This document shows, piece after piece, positions 26,485-34,082 of a stretch of 64,000 bases of DNA (position 1 is its first letter; the number at the start of each line of letters is the position of its first letter). The stretch comes from Pseudomonas sp. Irchel s3h14 (GTDB lineage Bacteria; Pseudomonadota; Gammaproteobacteria; Pseudomonadales; Pseudomonadaceae): NCBI RefSeq assembly GCF_900187425.1, contig NZ_FYDJ01000004.1:186001-250000 (forward strand). The letters run 5' to 3'. The position numbers and the translations under genes were made by a program. The notes beneath the pieces were generated by a model, which was not told the origin of the DNA, made no database searches, and worked only from the letters and a program-made list of their open reading frames with translations.

Positions 26485-27936
26485 TCATTCCACGGCCGTG
26501 ATGTCGTCGAGTTTCCAGCTTTTGTCGAAATAGGCTTCGGTGGGCGCGTACAGGCGGAAATAGCTGAACCAGTGTTTGCCCGGCACGGTTTGCACCCAGT
26601 TGTTCTCGAAATCTTTGGGCGCGGTCGGGCCGAAGTACAGGTCCACCGAGCCGTCGGCGTTCTTTTTCAGATCCTGACGGGACGACAGATCGGCCTTGCG
26701 CTGCGGGTTGTCGATCAGGCAGCGGCTGTCGATGTCATAGACGGTCATCGACCAGAACTGCTTGGCCGGCGGGTTGGCGCCGACGTGCAGGCGATAACTT
26801 TTGCCACCGTCGAGCCAGTTGCCCTTGGCGTCGGTGTAGGCGCCGAGGTAGGTCTGGCCAAGGCCCGGTGTCTTGGAAACCATGCCCTTGGTGTTGGTCA
26901 CCGCTTCGTAGAACCAGGCACTGCGTTCCCACAACTGGTCGTAATAAGCCACGCGCTGCGACGGCTCGGCGATGTTCAGCACGGTGTCCCATTGCCGGTC
27001 TTTCCAGTACTGGGCGTCTGGAAAACGCTTGGCGAAGGTGTTGGCCTTGGCGATCAGCTCGCCGACTTGCGCACCTTGTTCCAGCGCCTTGCGTTGGTTG
27101 TCGTTGGGGTTGAAGGGTTTGTCTTTTTCGATGCCCAGGCTGGCCAGCATGGCCATGTAGAAACGGTCACGTTCGTTGACTGGCTCTTTCTGGATGATCT
27201 GGTGCAAGCGCTGCCAATACGCCAGGCCACGTGGCTGGGTGCCGGACCAGGCCTTGCCGCCGGGGGAGAGCAGCTGGGTCTTGCCCGGTTCGGCGCGTTT
27301 GGCGTACGGGTACATCTTGAATTGTTCGACCAGTGCCTTGCCCTTGGCCGGGTCCGGATCGAGGACGCGAAAGCCCACCAGCACGTTCATCGTTTCCGAC
27401 TTGGCGAGGTAATACTTGCCGGCGTCGGCCGGTGGCTCGGCACCCGGTGGCAGCACCAGATACTTGCCCCCCTTGCCTTTGTCCGGGCCGGTCTGGCCCA
27501 TGTCGATGATTGCGCGTTGCCAGAAATCACCCACACCGCCCGCGGTCGGGCCGGGCGGCAGTTCGATCACCAGCGGGCCGGTTTCATTCAGGTCGACGAA
27601 ACCGAGGATGTACGGCGTGGTGGCGTTGGCGGTGATCACGCCCAGTTTGTCTTCGTAACTGTTGAGCACCATCAGGTCGCCGCTGTGGGCGCCGAGTTTG
27701 TCGCGAAACTCTTCCTGCCACTGCGCGTAGGACACCAGCGGCAAGGCCCACAGGTAACTCTGGGTCGCCTGTTGGAAATCCAGCTCGGCGTAGAGTTTGG
27801 CAATCGATTCATGGGCCGGCAGTTCGCCTTCCATCGCGATCTTGCCGATCCGCGTATCCAGCTCCTGAGCGCCGACCCCGCAACTGACGAACATGGTCAT
27901 CAGGCTGAAACCGGCTGCGCGAATTGCACCGTGCAT
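26485..27936 (-). CDS. DUF1254/DUF1214 periplasmic protein (copy 1)
   Basis: 483 residues from ATG 27936 (AAGGA 7 nt upstream). Signal peptide about 1-23 (ending GVGAQ). Same two-domain architecture as the paralogue at 25054-26457, with ATTPYILGFVDLNETGPLVIELPPG in DUF1254 and KQFWSMTVYDIDSRCLIDNPQ, NNWVQTVPGKHWFSYFRLYAP in DUF1214. Ten bp after the truncated OMP gene. Role unknown. Confidence 0.92.
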   Translation of the reverse strand: MHGAIRAAGFSLMTMFVSCGVGAQELDTRIGKIAMEGELPAHESIAKLYAELDFQQATQSYLWALPLVSYAQWQEEFRDKLGAHSGDLMVLNSYEDKLGVITANATTPYILGFVDLNETGPLVIELPPGPTAGGVGDFWQRAIIDMGQTGPDKGKGGKYLVLPPGAEPPADAGKYYLAKSETMNVLVGFRVLDPDPAKGKALVEQFKMYPYAKRAEPGKTQLLSPGGKAWSGTQPRGLAYWQRLHQIIQKEPVNERDRFYMAMLASLGIEKDKPFNPNDNQRKALEQGAQVGELIAKANTFAKRFPDAQYWKDRQWDTVLNIAEPSQRVAYYDQLWERSAWFYEAVTNTKGMVSKTPGLGQTYLGAYTDAKGNWLDGGKSYRLHVGANPPAKQFWSMTVYDIDSRCLIDNPQRKADLSSRQDLKKNADGSVDLYFGPTAPKDFENNWVQTVPGKHWFSYFRLYAPTEAYFDKSWKLDDITAVE

Positions 27937-27946
27937 ACGAAAGTCC

Positions 27947-28378
27947 TTATTTGCCGAACGTGACGTTGATCCCGGCGTACAGCGTGAACTGCGGCAGGCC
28001 ATCGCCTTTGCGTTCCACGGTCCACTGAGGTTCGACGAATACGTTGAGAATATTTGTCCCGGATTTCCAGACCTTGCCGCCGCCGAACCCGATGGGGATG
28101 TAAACGAGACTGATCGGCACGGTGGCGCGCAGCAATTGCGGGACACCAATGAAATCGTTGGGTGCGATGGGCAACGTGCCGCGCATCAGGATGTCGTTGG
28201 TGTGGGCATTGGTGTCGTAAAGCTTGGGTGTGTAGTAATCCTGAAGGTTGGCGCCGGGCGCCAGGTTCAGCGGGTTGTTACTTTTGTTGGCCGTCTCGGC
28301 GTTATCCGCGTGGGCATAAACGGCAGACGCCATTGAAGCCGCCAATAGAAAGGCGTGTGCTCCCGCATTCTTCGACAT
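27947..28378 (-). CDS. outer-membrane protein with probable internal deletion
   Basis: 143 residues, signal peptide about 1-22. The N-terminal part (NPLNLAPGANLQDYYTPKLY, to LLRATVPIS) and the C-terminal part (IPIGFGGGKVWKSG, ending in INVTFGK) belong, from memory, to a family of about 270-residue Pseudomonas outer-membrane proteins; the ~125 residues between them are missing here, with the frame kept at PIS-LVYIP (residue about 90). A barrel of this size would be unlikely to form alone. First gene of the minus-strand array, so its promoter region matters to the entire operon. Confidence 0.75.
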   Translation of the reverse strand: MSKNAGAHAFLLAASMASAVYAHADNAETANKSNNPLNLAPGANLQDYYTPKLYDTNAHTNDILMRGTLPIAPNDFIGVPQLLRATVPISLVYIPIGFGGGKVWKSGTNILNVFVEPQWTVERKGDGLPQFTLYAGINVTFGK

Positions 28379-28712
28379 GAATCCCCCGTTCCTTCGTGGC
28401 TCATTGGACGACTCGGCACTTGACGGCCGTTACTGCGAAATCTCTTTCCTATCAAGCCTGTAGGACACGTCTGTTGACGCTAGCAGCTAACTCGGGGTTC
28501 GCCAGTCGAAGGGGGGAATCTTTGGTTTTTTTGTACACGTTTGCGTGAATTTGTGTGTACTAAAAAGTTAATTCGAAACAGGGGGGAGATCGATGAACTG
28601 TTGATGTGGTGAGGGCGAAGCCGCTCGATATAAATCCACCCCATATAACTATGTACCGCACCTGACCACCGCCCCATCGACATGCTGTGCCCTACAGACA
28701 AGGAGTGACTGT
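28379..28712. other. divergent regulatory region between the envelope operon and the bacteriocin
   Basis: 334 bp without a supported gene. The right side holds the bacteriocin leader: repeat-structured sequence at 28531-28560 and AAGGAG at 28700 before the ATG. The left side must hold the promoter of the 12-gene minus-strand array; I see no convincing sigma-70 hexamers. The stretch 28500-28640 is clearly richer in A+T than the flanks. Confidence 0.6.
28531..28560 (+). promoter_or_regulatory. candidate operator of the bacteriocin gene
   Basis: Three consecutive 10-bp steps each starting TTG (28531, 28541, 28551), two of them TTTGnGTnnn, flanked by GTACAC (28533) and GTGTAC (28555) in inverted orientation. 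This is loosely like the P-box of PrtN-activated pyocin genes (repeated ATTG..GT), but the match is incomplete. No LexA box (CTGT-N8-ACAG) is found in the leader. Confidence 0.3.
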
Positions 28713-31310
28713 ATGGCACAAAACACATTCAACGATGGATCATCAGGGAACGTTGTCATCAGGTCGGGACCGCCCGCTTCGAGTGGTGGTTCGGGCGGCG
28801 GTTTCGGTGGCGGCGGTGGGGTTTCAGGCGGCTTTGGTAAAACCAGCAAGGGAAAGCGAAAAGCCCGAAAGCGAGCCATAGAAGCTGATCGTAAGGCAAA
28901 GGAACAAGCGAGCGCGCAAGCAGCCGCTCAAGCGCAAGCCGAGGCGACACAAGCGCAGGCCGCCGCTGCACAAGCGCAGGAACAGGCTCGCGTGCAGGCC
29001 CGGCATCAACAACTCGCGGGGCTGGCGCAGCGTCATACCGCTGTAAGAGTTGAGGTAGACCAACGTTTTGCTGCCCGGTCCGCACAACTCGCGCCGACCC
29101 TGGAACAGGAAGTTCTGGCGGTGCGACGACCGCCCGATAGCCACTCTACCGAGCGCTTGCAGCTTCACACCATCACCAAAGAAAAAAACGGAATCGATGG
29201 GCTCATCGCCCGCAAAACTGCAGAGCTCAATGCAAAGAACGCGGTTGCCCGCTCATTCGATGGGCACGATCCGCTCACCCGCACGGCGAACGATTACCTG
29301 GCCCGACTGGAGCAATTCGGCGAGGCGCTTGTTCACGGCCACCAGACCTGGGAAAACGCCTACAACGCTGCCCATGAAGCTCGACTGCTATCGGCACAGA
29401 TAAACGCTCTTACGGGTAAATCCAATGCACTGGCCAGGCATCACGCCGAGCAGACCATAGTCTGGCGTGAGCGGGAGGCCGTCTGGGAGCGTAACCGGCA
29501 GTACGCCGAGCAGCGTGAGGCGCGAGTTCGGTTCAAGCAGCAAGTCGATGAAGATGCGCGGGTTGAACGGGTCAGGCAGGCCAACACGCTGACGGCGCCG
29601 GCAACTTCGGTGGCCGCTGGCGGCGGAATGTTTTTGACTCGAGAAAGTGTGTTGGTTGCGCAAGACGTCGCCGCTGCACTTGAAAGGGCTGTCCAGGCTG
29701 CCATTGACACCCTCATCGATGCCGGGCGCATCGTAGCCAGGACAGGGCCAGTATTCGTTACTGCAATGTTTTATTCGCCAACTCTTGGCAATGGCGAATT
29801 GACCACGGAACAACGCCGGCGCTTGTTCCAGGGCATTGGCGTTCCGGTACAAGCTCTGGGCCTTACTGACAGTCGGGCGCTGCAATCAATCGCAGATGCG
29901 GGCGGTTCGATGGAAGTGGCGTACCGCCTCAAACCCGAAGCTGTGCCGGAAGGTACGGCGATTATCGTCACAGGCACCGGTGGTGAGGTAGGCGCTCGTG
30001 TACCGGTCATCAACGCCGTACTTGACCCGCTGACCGGTGTCTACAGCGCCGAGGTCCCGGGTTCACCGCCACGACTACTGCAGTTCACACCCGAGTCCAC
30101 GCCTCAAGTCGCCACTTCCGGCCAGGCCAGCCTGGCGGTAATGACGCCGCAGATCCAGGACATCCCGGCAGGTGTCGACTTGCGCATTCAGGATTGCATC
30201 GTTTGCGTGCCGGGCCTGTCGCCGATGTACTTGTCCTTCAACCTGCCACCCATGGGCTCAGGCATCGTCACCGGGACCGGTCAACCCGCTGCGAATGATT
30301 GGTGGAAAGCCGCAAGCCGAGCCCAGGGTGCAGCCATTCCTGTGCAGATCGGCGACCAATTCCGCGGCCGGGAAATTCAGTCGTTCAGCGCCTTCGATGA
30401 AGCGCTGTGGCGCACGGTTCGCGAACACCCGGCGCTTATCACCGAATTCGATGAGGTGAACAAAAAGCGCATCGCACAAGGCTTCGCGCCCTACGCGCCA
30501 AAAAGTACCTGGGTCGGTGAACGGCGTGAATTCGAACTGCGTTATCAGGAGCGGGCAGAACTCGGCGCGAACCCCTTCAACCTCGACAAAATAAGCATCA
30601 CCACACCGCAAAGCACCCAGGGGAGGCTGGGCATCACTCCAGCGGTTCTACCCTGGCCGATTCGTCACGTGGGAGGCGGTACCTGGTCCCCTTTGGTTCC
30701 ACCAGGCATCGAACATCTCGGGCCAACGACCTCGCCGATCACGCCCTCGATTCCAGCGGTTTATCCGGGCGCACCGGCCATCCCGGTCCTACCGCAAAAC
30801 GAGACGTTTCCGGCTGTTGACGAAGGGCAGATTGGTGCCAGTATTCCTGGGTATCCGGGGGATATGGAGTTGCCTTCTCCGGATGTTCTGTTTCTTGATC
30901 GGCGGGATGATCCGGGTACCGCTACAGGTTGGGGGGCTGATACTTCGGAAGTTTGGCTCGGGGATGACGCAAGGGGTATGGGCGCACCTATTCCTTCGCA
31001 TATTGCGGATCAGTTGCGATGGCAGGAGTTCAGGAATTTCCATGGGTTTAGGCGGGCGTTTTGGAAGGCTATTGCAGAGGATGTGGCATTGAGCAAACAG
31101 TTTAGTGTTCACAATTTAAAAAGAATGCAATCAGGCCTTTCTCCATACCCTTTGGGTACTGATCAGGTTGGTGGGCGCAAAACGTTTGAGCTTCACCACG
31201 AAATTGGAATTGCAGACGGTGGGGAGGTGTATGGGATGGATAACATCTTAGTGATGACACCCAAGCGGCACATCCAATTGCACGGAGGGAAAAAAGAAAA
31301 TGATCTTTAA
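28713..31310 (+). CDS. S-type pyocin/E-colicin-like DNase bacteriocin with tandem nuclease domains
   Basis: 865 residues. Gly/Ser-rich unstructured start (1-45), Lys/Arg and Ala/Gln-rich coiled coil (about 48-330), pyocin S translocation domain (about 345-515, including FYSPTLGNGEL and AGGSMEVAYRL), a degenerate colicin-E9-type DNase domain (about 516-640), a Pro-rich linker (641-730), and an intact DNase domain (732-865). In the second, the HNH metal and catalytic residues are present: H828-H829 in FELHHEIG, H853 and H857 in TPKRHIQLH, with the same spacing as colicin E9 (102, 103, 127, 131). In the first, the same positions read FELRYQER and TPQSTQGRLG: all four His lost. Strong AAGGAG before the ATG. 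Secreted toxin that degrades DNA in related strains; immunity gene overlaps its end. Confidence 0.93.
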   Translation: MAQNTFNDGSSGNVVIRSGPPASSGGSGGGFGGGGGVSGGFGKTSKGKRKARKRAIEADRKAKEQASAQAAAQAQAEATQAQAAAAQAQEQARVQARHQQLAGLAQRHTAVRVEVDQRFAARSAQLAPTLEQEVLAVRRPPDSHSTERLQLHTITKEKNGIDGLIARKTAELNAKNAVARSFDGHDPLTRTANDYLARLEQFGEALVHGHQTWENAYNAAHEARLLSAQINALTGKSNALARHHAEQTIVWREREAVWERNRQYAEQREARVRFKQQVDEDARVERVRQANTLTAPATSVAAGGGMFLTRESVLVAQDVAAALERAVQAAIDTLIDAGRIVARTGPVFVTAMFYSPTLGNGELTTEQRRRLFQGIGVPVQALGLTDSRALQSIADAGGSMEVAYRLKPEAVPEGTAIIVTGTGGEVGARVPVINAVLDPLTGVYSAEVPGSPPRLLQFTPESTPQVATSGQASLAVMTPQIQDIPAGVDLRIQDCIVCVPGLSPMYLSFNLPPMGSGIVTGTGQPAANDWWKAASRAQGAAIPVQIGDQFRGREIQSFSAFDEALWRTVREHPALITEFDEVNKKRIAQGFAPYAPKSTWVGERREFELRYQERAELGANPFNLDKISITTPQSTQGRLGITPAVLPWPIRHVGGGTWSPLVPPGIEHLGPTTSPITPSIPAVYPGAPAIPVLPQNETFPAVDEGQIGASIPGYPGDMELPSPDVLFLDRRDDPGTATGWGADTSEVWLGDDARGMGAPIPSHIADQLRWQEFRNFHGFRRAFWKAIAEDVALSKQFSVHNLKRMQSGLSPYPLGTDQVGGRKTFELHHEIGIADGGEVYGMDNILVMTPKRHIQLHGGKKENDL

Positions 31311-31575
31311 AAAGAAGTTGGAAGACTATACAGAAGCGGAATTTTTGACCTTTTTACAAGGGTTTATTAATTATCCGGATGAATTGGAAGGAGAAGAGCT
31401 GGAGGCTTATCTGGATAGCCTGTTGGTCCATTTTGAGTTAATTACCGAACACCCAGACCGATCAGACGTCATCTTCTATCCCAAGGACGGTCAGGAGGAC
31501 AGTCCCGAAGGGATTCTGAAAGAAGTCAAAAAGTGGCGGGCAGCCAATAACAAACCTGGTTTCAAACCCGAGTGA
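31300..31575 (+). CDS. colicin E2/E9-type bacteriocin immunity protein
   Basis: 91 residues, the normal size for Im proteins, starting inside the toxin gene (11-bp overlap) so that immunity is co-translated. Hallmarks: LEDYTEAEFLTFL helix I, the specificity helix II, and helix III core EHPDRSDVIFYPKDGQEDSPEGI with KKWRAANNKPGFK at the end, nearly the layout of Im2/Im9. It is expected to bind the exosite of the second, intact DNase domain. A+T-rich compared with neighbours, as is common for immunity genes. Confidence 0.95.
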   Translation: MIFKKKLEDYTEAEFLTFLQGFINYPDELEGEELEAYLDSLLVHFELITEHPDRSDVIFYPKDGQEDSPEGILKEVKKWRAANNKPGFKPE

Positions 31576-31595
31576 CTTGCCATCTATGACTAACT

Positions 31596-31627
31596 GGCAC
31601 CTGCTCATCAGGAAATGAGCAGGTGCC
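31596..31627 (+). terminator. hairpin between the two immunity genes
   Basis: Perfect 13-bp stem GGCACCTGCTCAT / ATGAGCAGGTGCC, 6-nt loop, but no proper U tract follows (ATTGTCTT). It may attenuate transcription from the toxin-immunity unit into the fusion gene 46 bp downstream. Confidence 0.5.
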
Positions 31628-31672
31628 ATTGTCTTCGGAAGTTTGCCAAAAAGACAAAAGGAAGAACCAAAG

Positions 31673-33193
31673 ATGGAACTTAAAGCAACACTCAAGGATT
31701 ACACCGAGCCGGAATTCCAGGCGTTGGTAAACAGGATTTGGGCGGTTGATTTACCTAAGCAGAATCATGATCAATTGATCAATCATTTCGACCGTATCGT
31801 CGGCCATCCTGATGGTGCTGACCTGCTGTTTTACTCAAAAGACGAGTACAACATGAATTCCCCCGAATTGGCCGTCGGTTATGTCAACGAGTGGTGGCAA
31901 GGGCACGGCTTGGCCGCGTTCAAGGGCCAGAGTGCAGCTGTGAGAGCGCCAATGCAGCATGTGCCACTGAGTCCCGCGCAAATGGCGCAGCAACACGCGA
32001 CCTTGAGCCGGGAAGGTGTTCAAAGAATCGTCGCGGGAGTGGCGGCATCCGAGCAAGCGATTGAAGTGTCTCTTGGCCTTCTCGAACAACGAATCAAGCA
32101 CCTGCATGACCAACAGTCCGATGAAGTGAATATCATCGAGCGCGAGGCGAGTCTTCGAGCACTGGAAGTGGCCGAGTACGAGGCGCGTAAGGCTGCGAAC
32201 CAGTATGGATACTGGAAATCGGGCGTCGAGTTCACCAAGAGCGTCGCTCTGCGCGATAAGGCCGACGCTCGGTCAGAGCAGGCAATGTGGCAAAGTATCG
32301 CGCAACAGATCAGCGCCACCCATGAACGGTACGCAAGGAACTTGATCGCCATCAACCAGCGTCTGCTGCGCTTGCAAGTTCAGGCTGAAGCATTGCTGGT
32401 CCTCGCACAGGCTCAACTTGTCCGTCAGCGCCATAAAGAGGGGGTTGGCCCTACTCAGGTGCCCGGTCTGCTTGTCGCATACCTCGCCTTTGCCAAGGTG
32501 CGCCCCAGTATTTTGCTCAGCGGTGTCTTGTCGCAGCCACTGGAGACTCATTGGGTGGCTCTGCAAAAATCCATACGTTCAGCTATGGCAGAGTTCACCT
32601 GGCAGCTCACTACTGAAACCGACGCTCATACAGGTCAGTACGCATCGGTCCTGCGATTTGAGTTTGTCAGTCGTGCCGAAACCGAGATGTATGGGTTAAG
32701 TGTGCCCCTTGCCGAACTTCACCCTATAGAGGGGCAAGACTGGCATGGTCTGGCGAAGTCTCAAGCTGAGGTCGACATGCGCTTCAGAATGAACAGCGGT
32801 AGCTACTCCGTTCCACCTAGCAACCTGTCTCGAGGATTGAAACAGAGACAGACGCTGCTACAGATAGCCATTACACCGACCAATGGAACGAAGGTGCGAG
32901 TGCGCGAGGCCGTTTGGGATGAGCGTCTAAAAGCTTTCTGCTTCACTACTGACGCAAAAGTACCGGTTACCGTTAGCTGGGTTTCGCCGAACGTACTTGA
33001 AACCATTTCTGAGTTGGCACCAGCCCCCGAGAGCAAGTTGGGACTTCTCGTGTCGTTACCTGTGCCTTTGCTAGAGGTGATCAACAACATTGAAGCGATT
33101 CAGTTCGATGACTATGTCGTAGTCTTCCCGAAAGATTCAGGACTGGACCCGCTTTACGTCATGTTCAGGGATCGACGTGAGTACCCGGTTTAG
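31673..33193 (+). CDS. immunity protein fused to a pyocin S translocation domain (no nuclease)
   Basis: 506 residues from ATG 31673 (AAGGAAG upstream). Residues 1-87 are a complete Im2/Im9-like immunity domain (LKDYTEPEFQALVNRIW; GHPDGADLLFYSKDEYNMNSPE; NEWWQGHG). A Gln/Ala/Glu-rich helical region follows (about 95-270, coiled-coil-like), then a pyocin S domain (about 275-506) ending FDDYVVVFPKDSGLDPLYVMF with RDRREYPV. In S-type pyocins that point is followed at once by PGVATGxGQ and the nuclease; here a stop codon follows. No signal peptide. Possible roles: a second immunity protein, a decoy/anti-bacteriocin, or a non-lethal partner of the toxin. All are inference. Confidence 0.88.
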   Translation: MELKATLKDYTEPEFQALVNRIWAVDLPKQNHDQLINHFDRIVGHPDGADLLFYSKDEYNMNSPELAVGYVNEWWQGHGLAAFKGQSAAVRAPMQHVPLSPAQMAQQHATLSREGVQRIVAGVAASEQAIEVSLGLLEQRIKHLHDQQSDEVNIIEREASLRALEVAEYEARKAANQYGYWKSGVEFTKSVALRDKADARSEQAMWQSIAQQISATHERYARNLIAINQRLLRLQVQAEALLVLAQAQLVRQRHKEGVGPTQVPGLLVAYLAFAKVRPSILLSGVLSQPLETHWVALQKSIRSAMAEFTWQLTTETDAHTGQYASVLRFEFVSRAETEMYGLSVPLAELHPIEGQDWHGLAKSQAEVDMRFRMNSGSYSVPPSNLSRGLKQRQTLLQIAITPTNGTKVRVREAVWDERLKAFCFTTDAKVPVTVSWVSPNVLETISELAPAPESKLGLLVSLPVPLLEVINNIEAIQFDDYVVVFPKDSGLDPLYVMFRDRREYPV

Positions 33194-33212
33194 CGGGTGA
33201 GCGCCAAGCACC

Positions 33213-33256
33213 CGATCACGTCCGTCGATGACAAGAAAAAATCCAGGACGTGATCG
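33213..33256. repeat. inverted repeat after the fusion gene
   Basis: 11-bp arms CGATCACGTCC / GGACGTGATCG, 22 bp apart, between convergent genes. No U tract; possible weak terminator. Confidence 0.4.
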
Positions 33257-33273
33257 CGCTTCTATGTCGCTAT

Positions 33274-33699
33274 TCAGCGCTTTTTCACCTGCTCCCGCAG
33301 CCGTTCTTCCTGCTCCCGCAGTTCCGGTGTGAACTCGGCCCCGAAATCTTCGGCCTCGTACACCTGGCGAATCTCGATCTCGGCGTCGGTGCCTGGCATC
33401 GGGTTGGGGCAGCGCTTGACCCACTCGATCGCTTCCTGTTTCGACTTCACCTGCCATATCCAGTAGCCGGCGATCAGCTCCTTGGTTTCGGCGAACGGGC
33501 CATCGATCACCGTGCGCTGGTCACCCGAGAAACGCACGCGGGCGCCTTTACTGCTGGGTTGCAGGCCATCGCACTCGATGAGGATGCCGGCTTTGACCAG
33601 CTCCTCGTTGTAGTTGCCCATCGCGGTCATCAGTTCCTCGCTGGGCATCACACCGGCCTCGGAATCCTGGCTGGCTTTCACAATGATCATGAATCGCAT
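33274..33699 (-). CDS. YciI family (DGPF domain) protein
   Basis: 141 residues. Begins MRFMIIVKASQDSEAG and carries the VIDGPFAETKELIAGYWIW block with the DGPF motif and a His/Asp-poor ferredoxin-like fold, typical of YCII-related proteins encoded next to ECF sigma factors in many genomes. No sigma gene is adjacent here. Ends in a charged coiled tail (ELREQEERLREQVKKR). Cytoplasmic; function unknown. Confidence 0.9.
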   Translation of the reverse strand: MRFMIIVKASQDSEAGVMPSEELMTAMGNYNEELVKAGILIECDGLQPSSKGARVRFSGDQRTVIDGPFAETKELIAGYWIWQVKSKQEAIEWVKRCPNPMPGTDAEIEIRQVYEAEDFGAEFTPELREQEERLREQVKKR

Positions 33700-34082
33700 G
33701 GTCTTATCTCCGCTGGATGTGAGTGATTCACTGGCTAGTCGAATGGGCGTCGCTTAAATCGACAACGCCGTTAACGGAAGACCATCGATTGAGCAGATTT
33801 GTTTTCGGCATTAATCTCGCCGGTCTGCGACACCCACTAGCCGATGGCTGCCTTTCGTCATGAACACCGGGTTGCGGCCGGTGACGGCGGTACGCTGTAC
33901 ACCGACCCCTGTGGGAGCGAGCTTGCTCGCTCCCACAGGTTTTGTGTTGATTGTCAGAGTTGTATCCAATTTAGGGGGCGAGACATCACAATTTGTATCT
34001 GGGCATAGGTCGTCGGGCCATTTCGTGGTTAACTTCGGCCTCTTCAAAATTCTCTACAACAACGTTCAGAAGGACTCCGTTC
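33700..34082. other. intergenic region with promoter of tpx and a REP hairpin
   Basis: 383 bp between divergent genes. It holds a family B REP hairpin (33908-33939) and the tpx leader with AAGGA before the start. No small gene is supported; the open frames here are short and unlike proteins. I see no clear sigma-70 promoter. Confidence 0.5.
33908..33939. repeat. REP hairpin, family B
   Basis: 15-bp inverted arms CCTGTGGGAGCGAGC / GCTCGCTCCCACAGG with a 2-nt loop (TT). Isolated single-hairpin form. Confidence 0.9.

Noticed and set aside
25057..27963. Two plus-strand frames of 460-470 codons
   Set aside because: Antisense of the DUF1254 genes; translation lacks any recognisable fold, and the minus-strand proteins have signal peptides and both domains.
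28690..28703. LexA box in the bacteriocin leader
   Set aside because: CTGTGCCCTACAG looks similar but has 5 instead of 8 bases between CTGT and ACAG, so it does not fit the operator.
33250..33726. 158-codon plus-strand frame after the immunity fusion, considered as a lost nuclease
   Set aside because: It is antisense of the YciI-like gene, which has a clear DGPF motif; no HNH residues in the plus frame.
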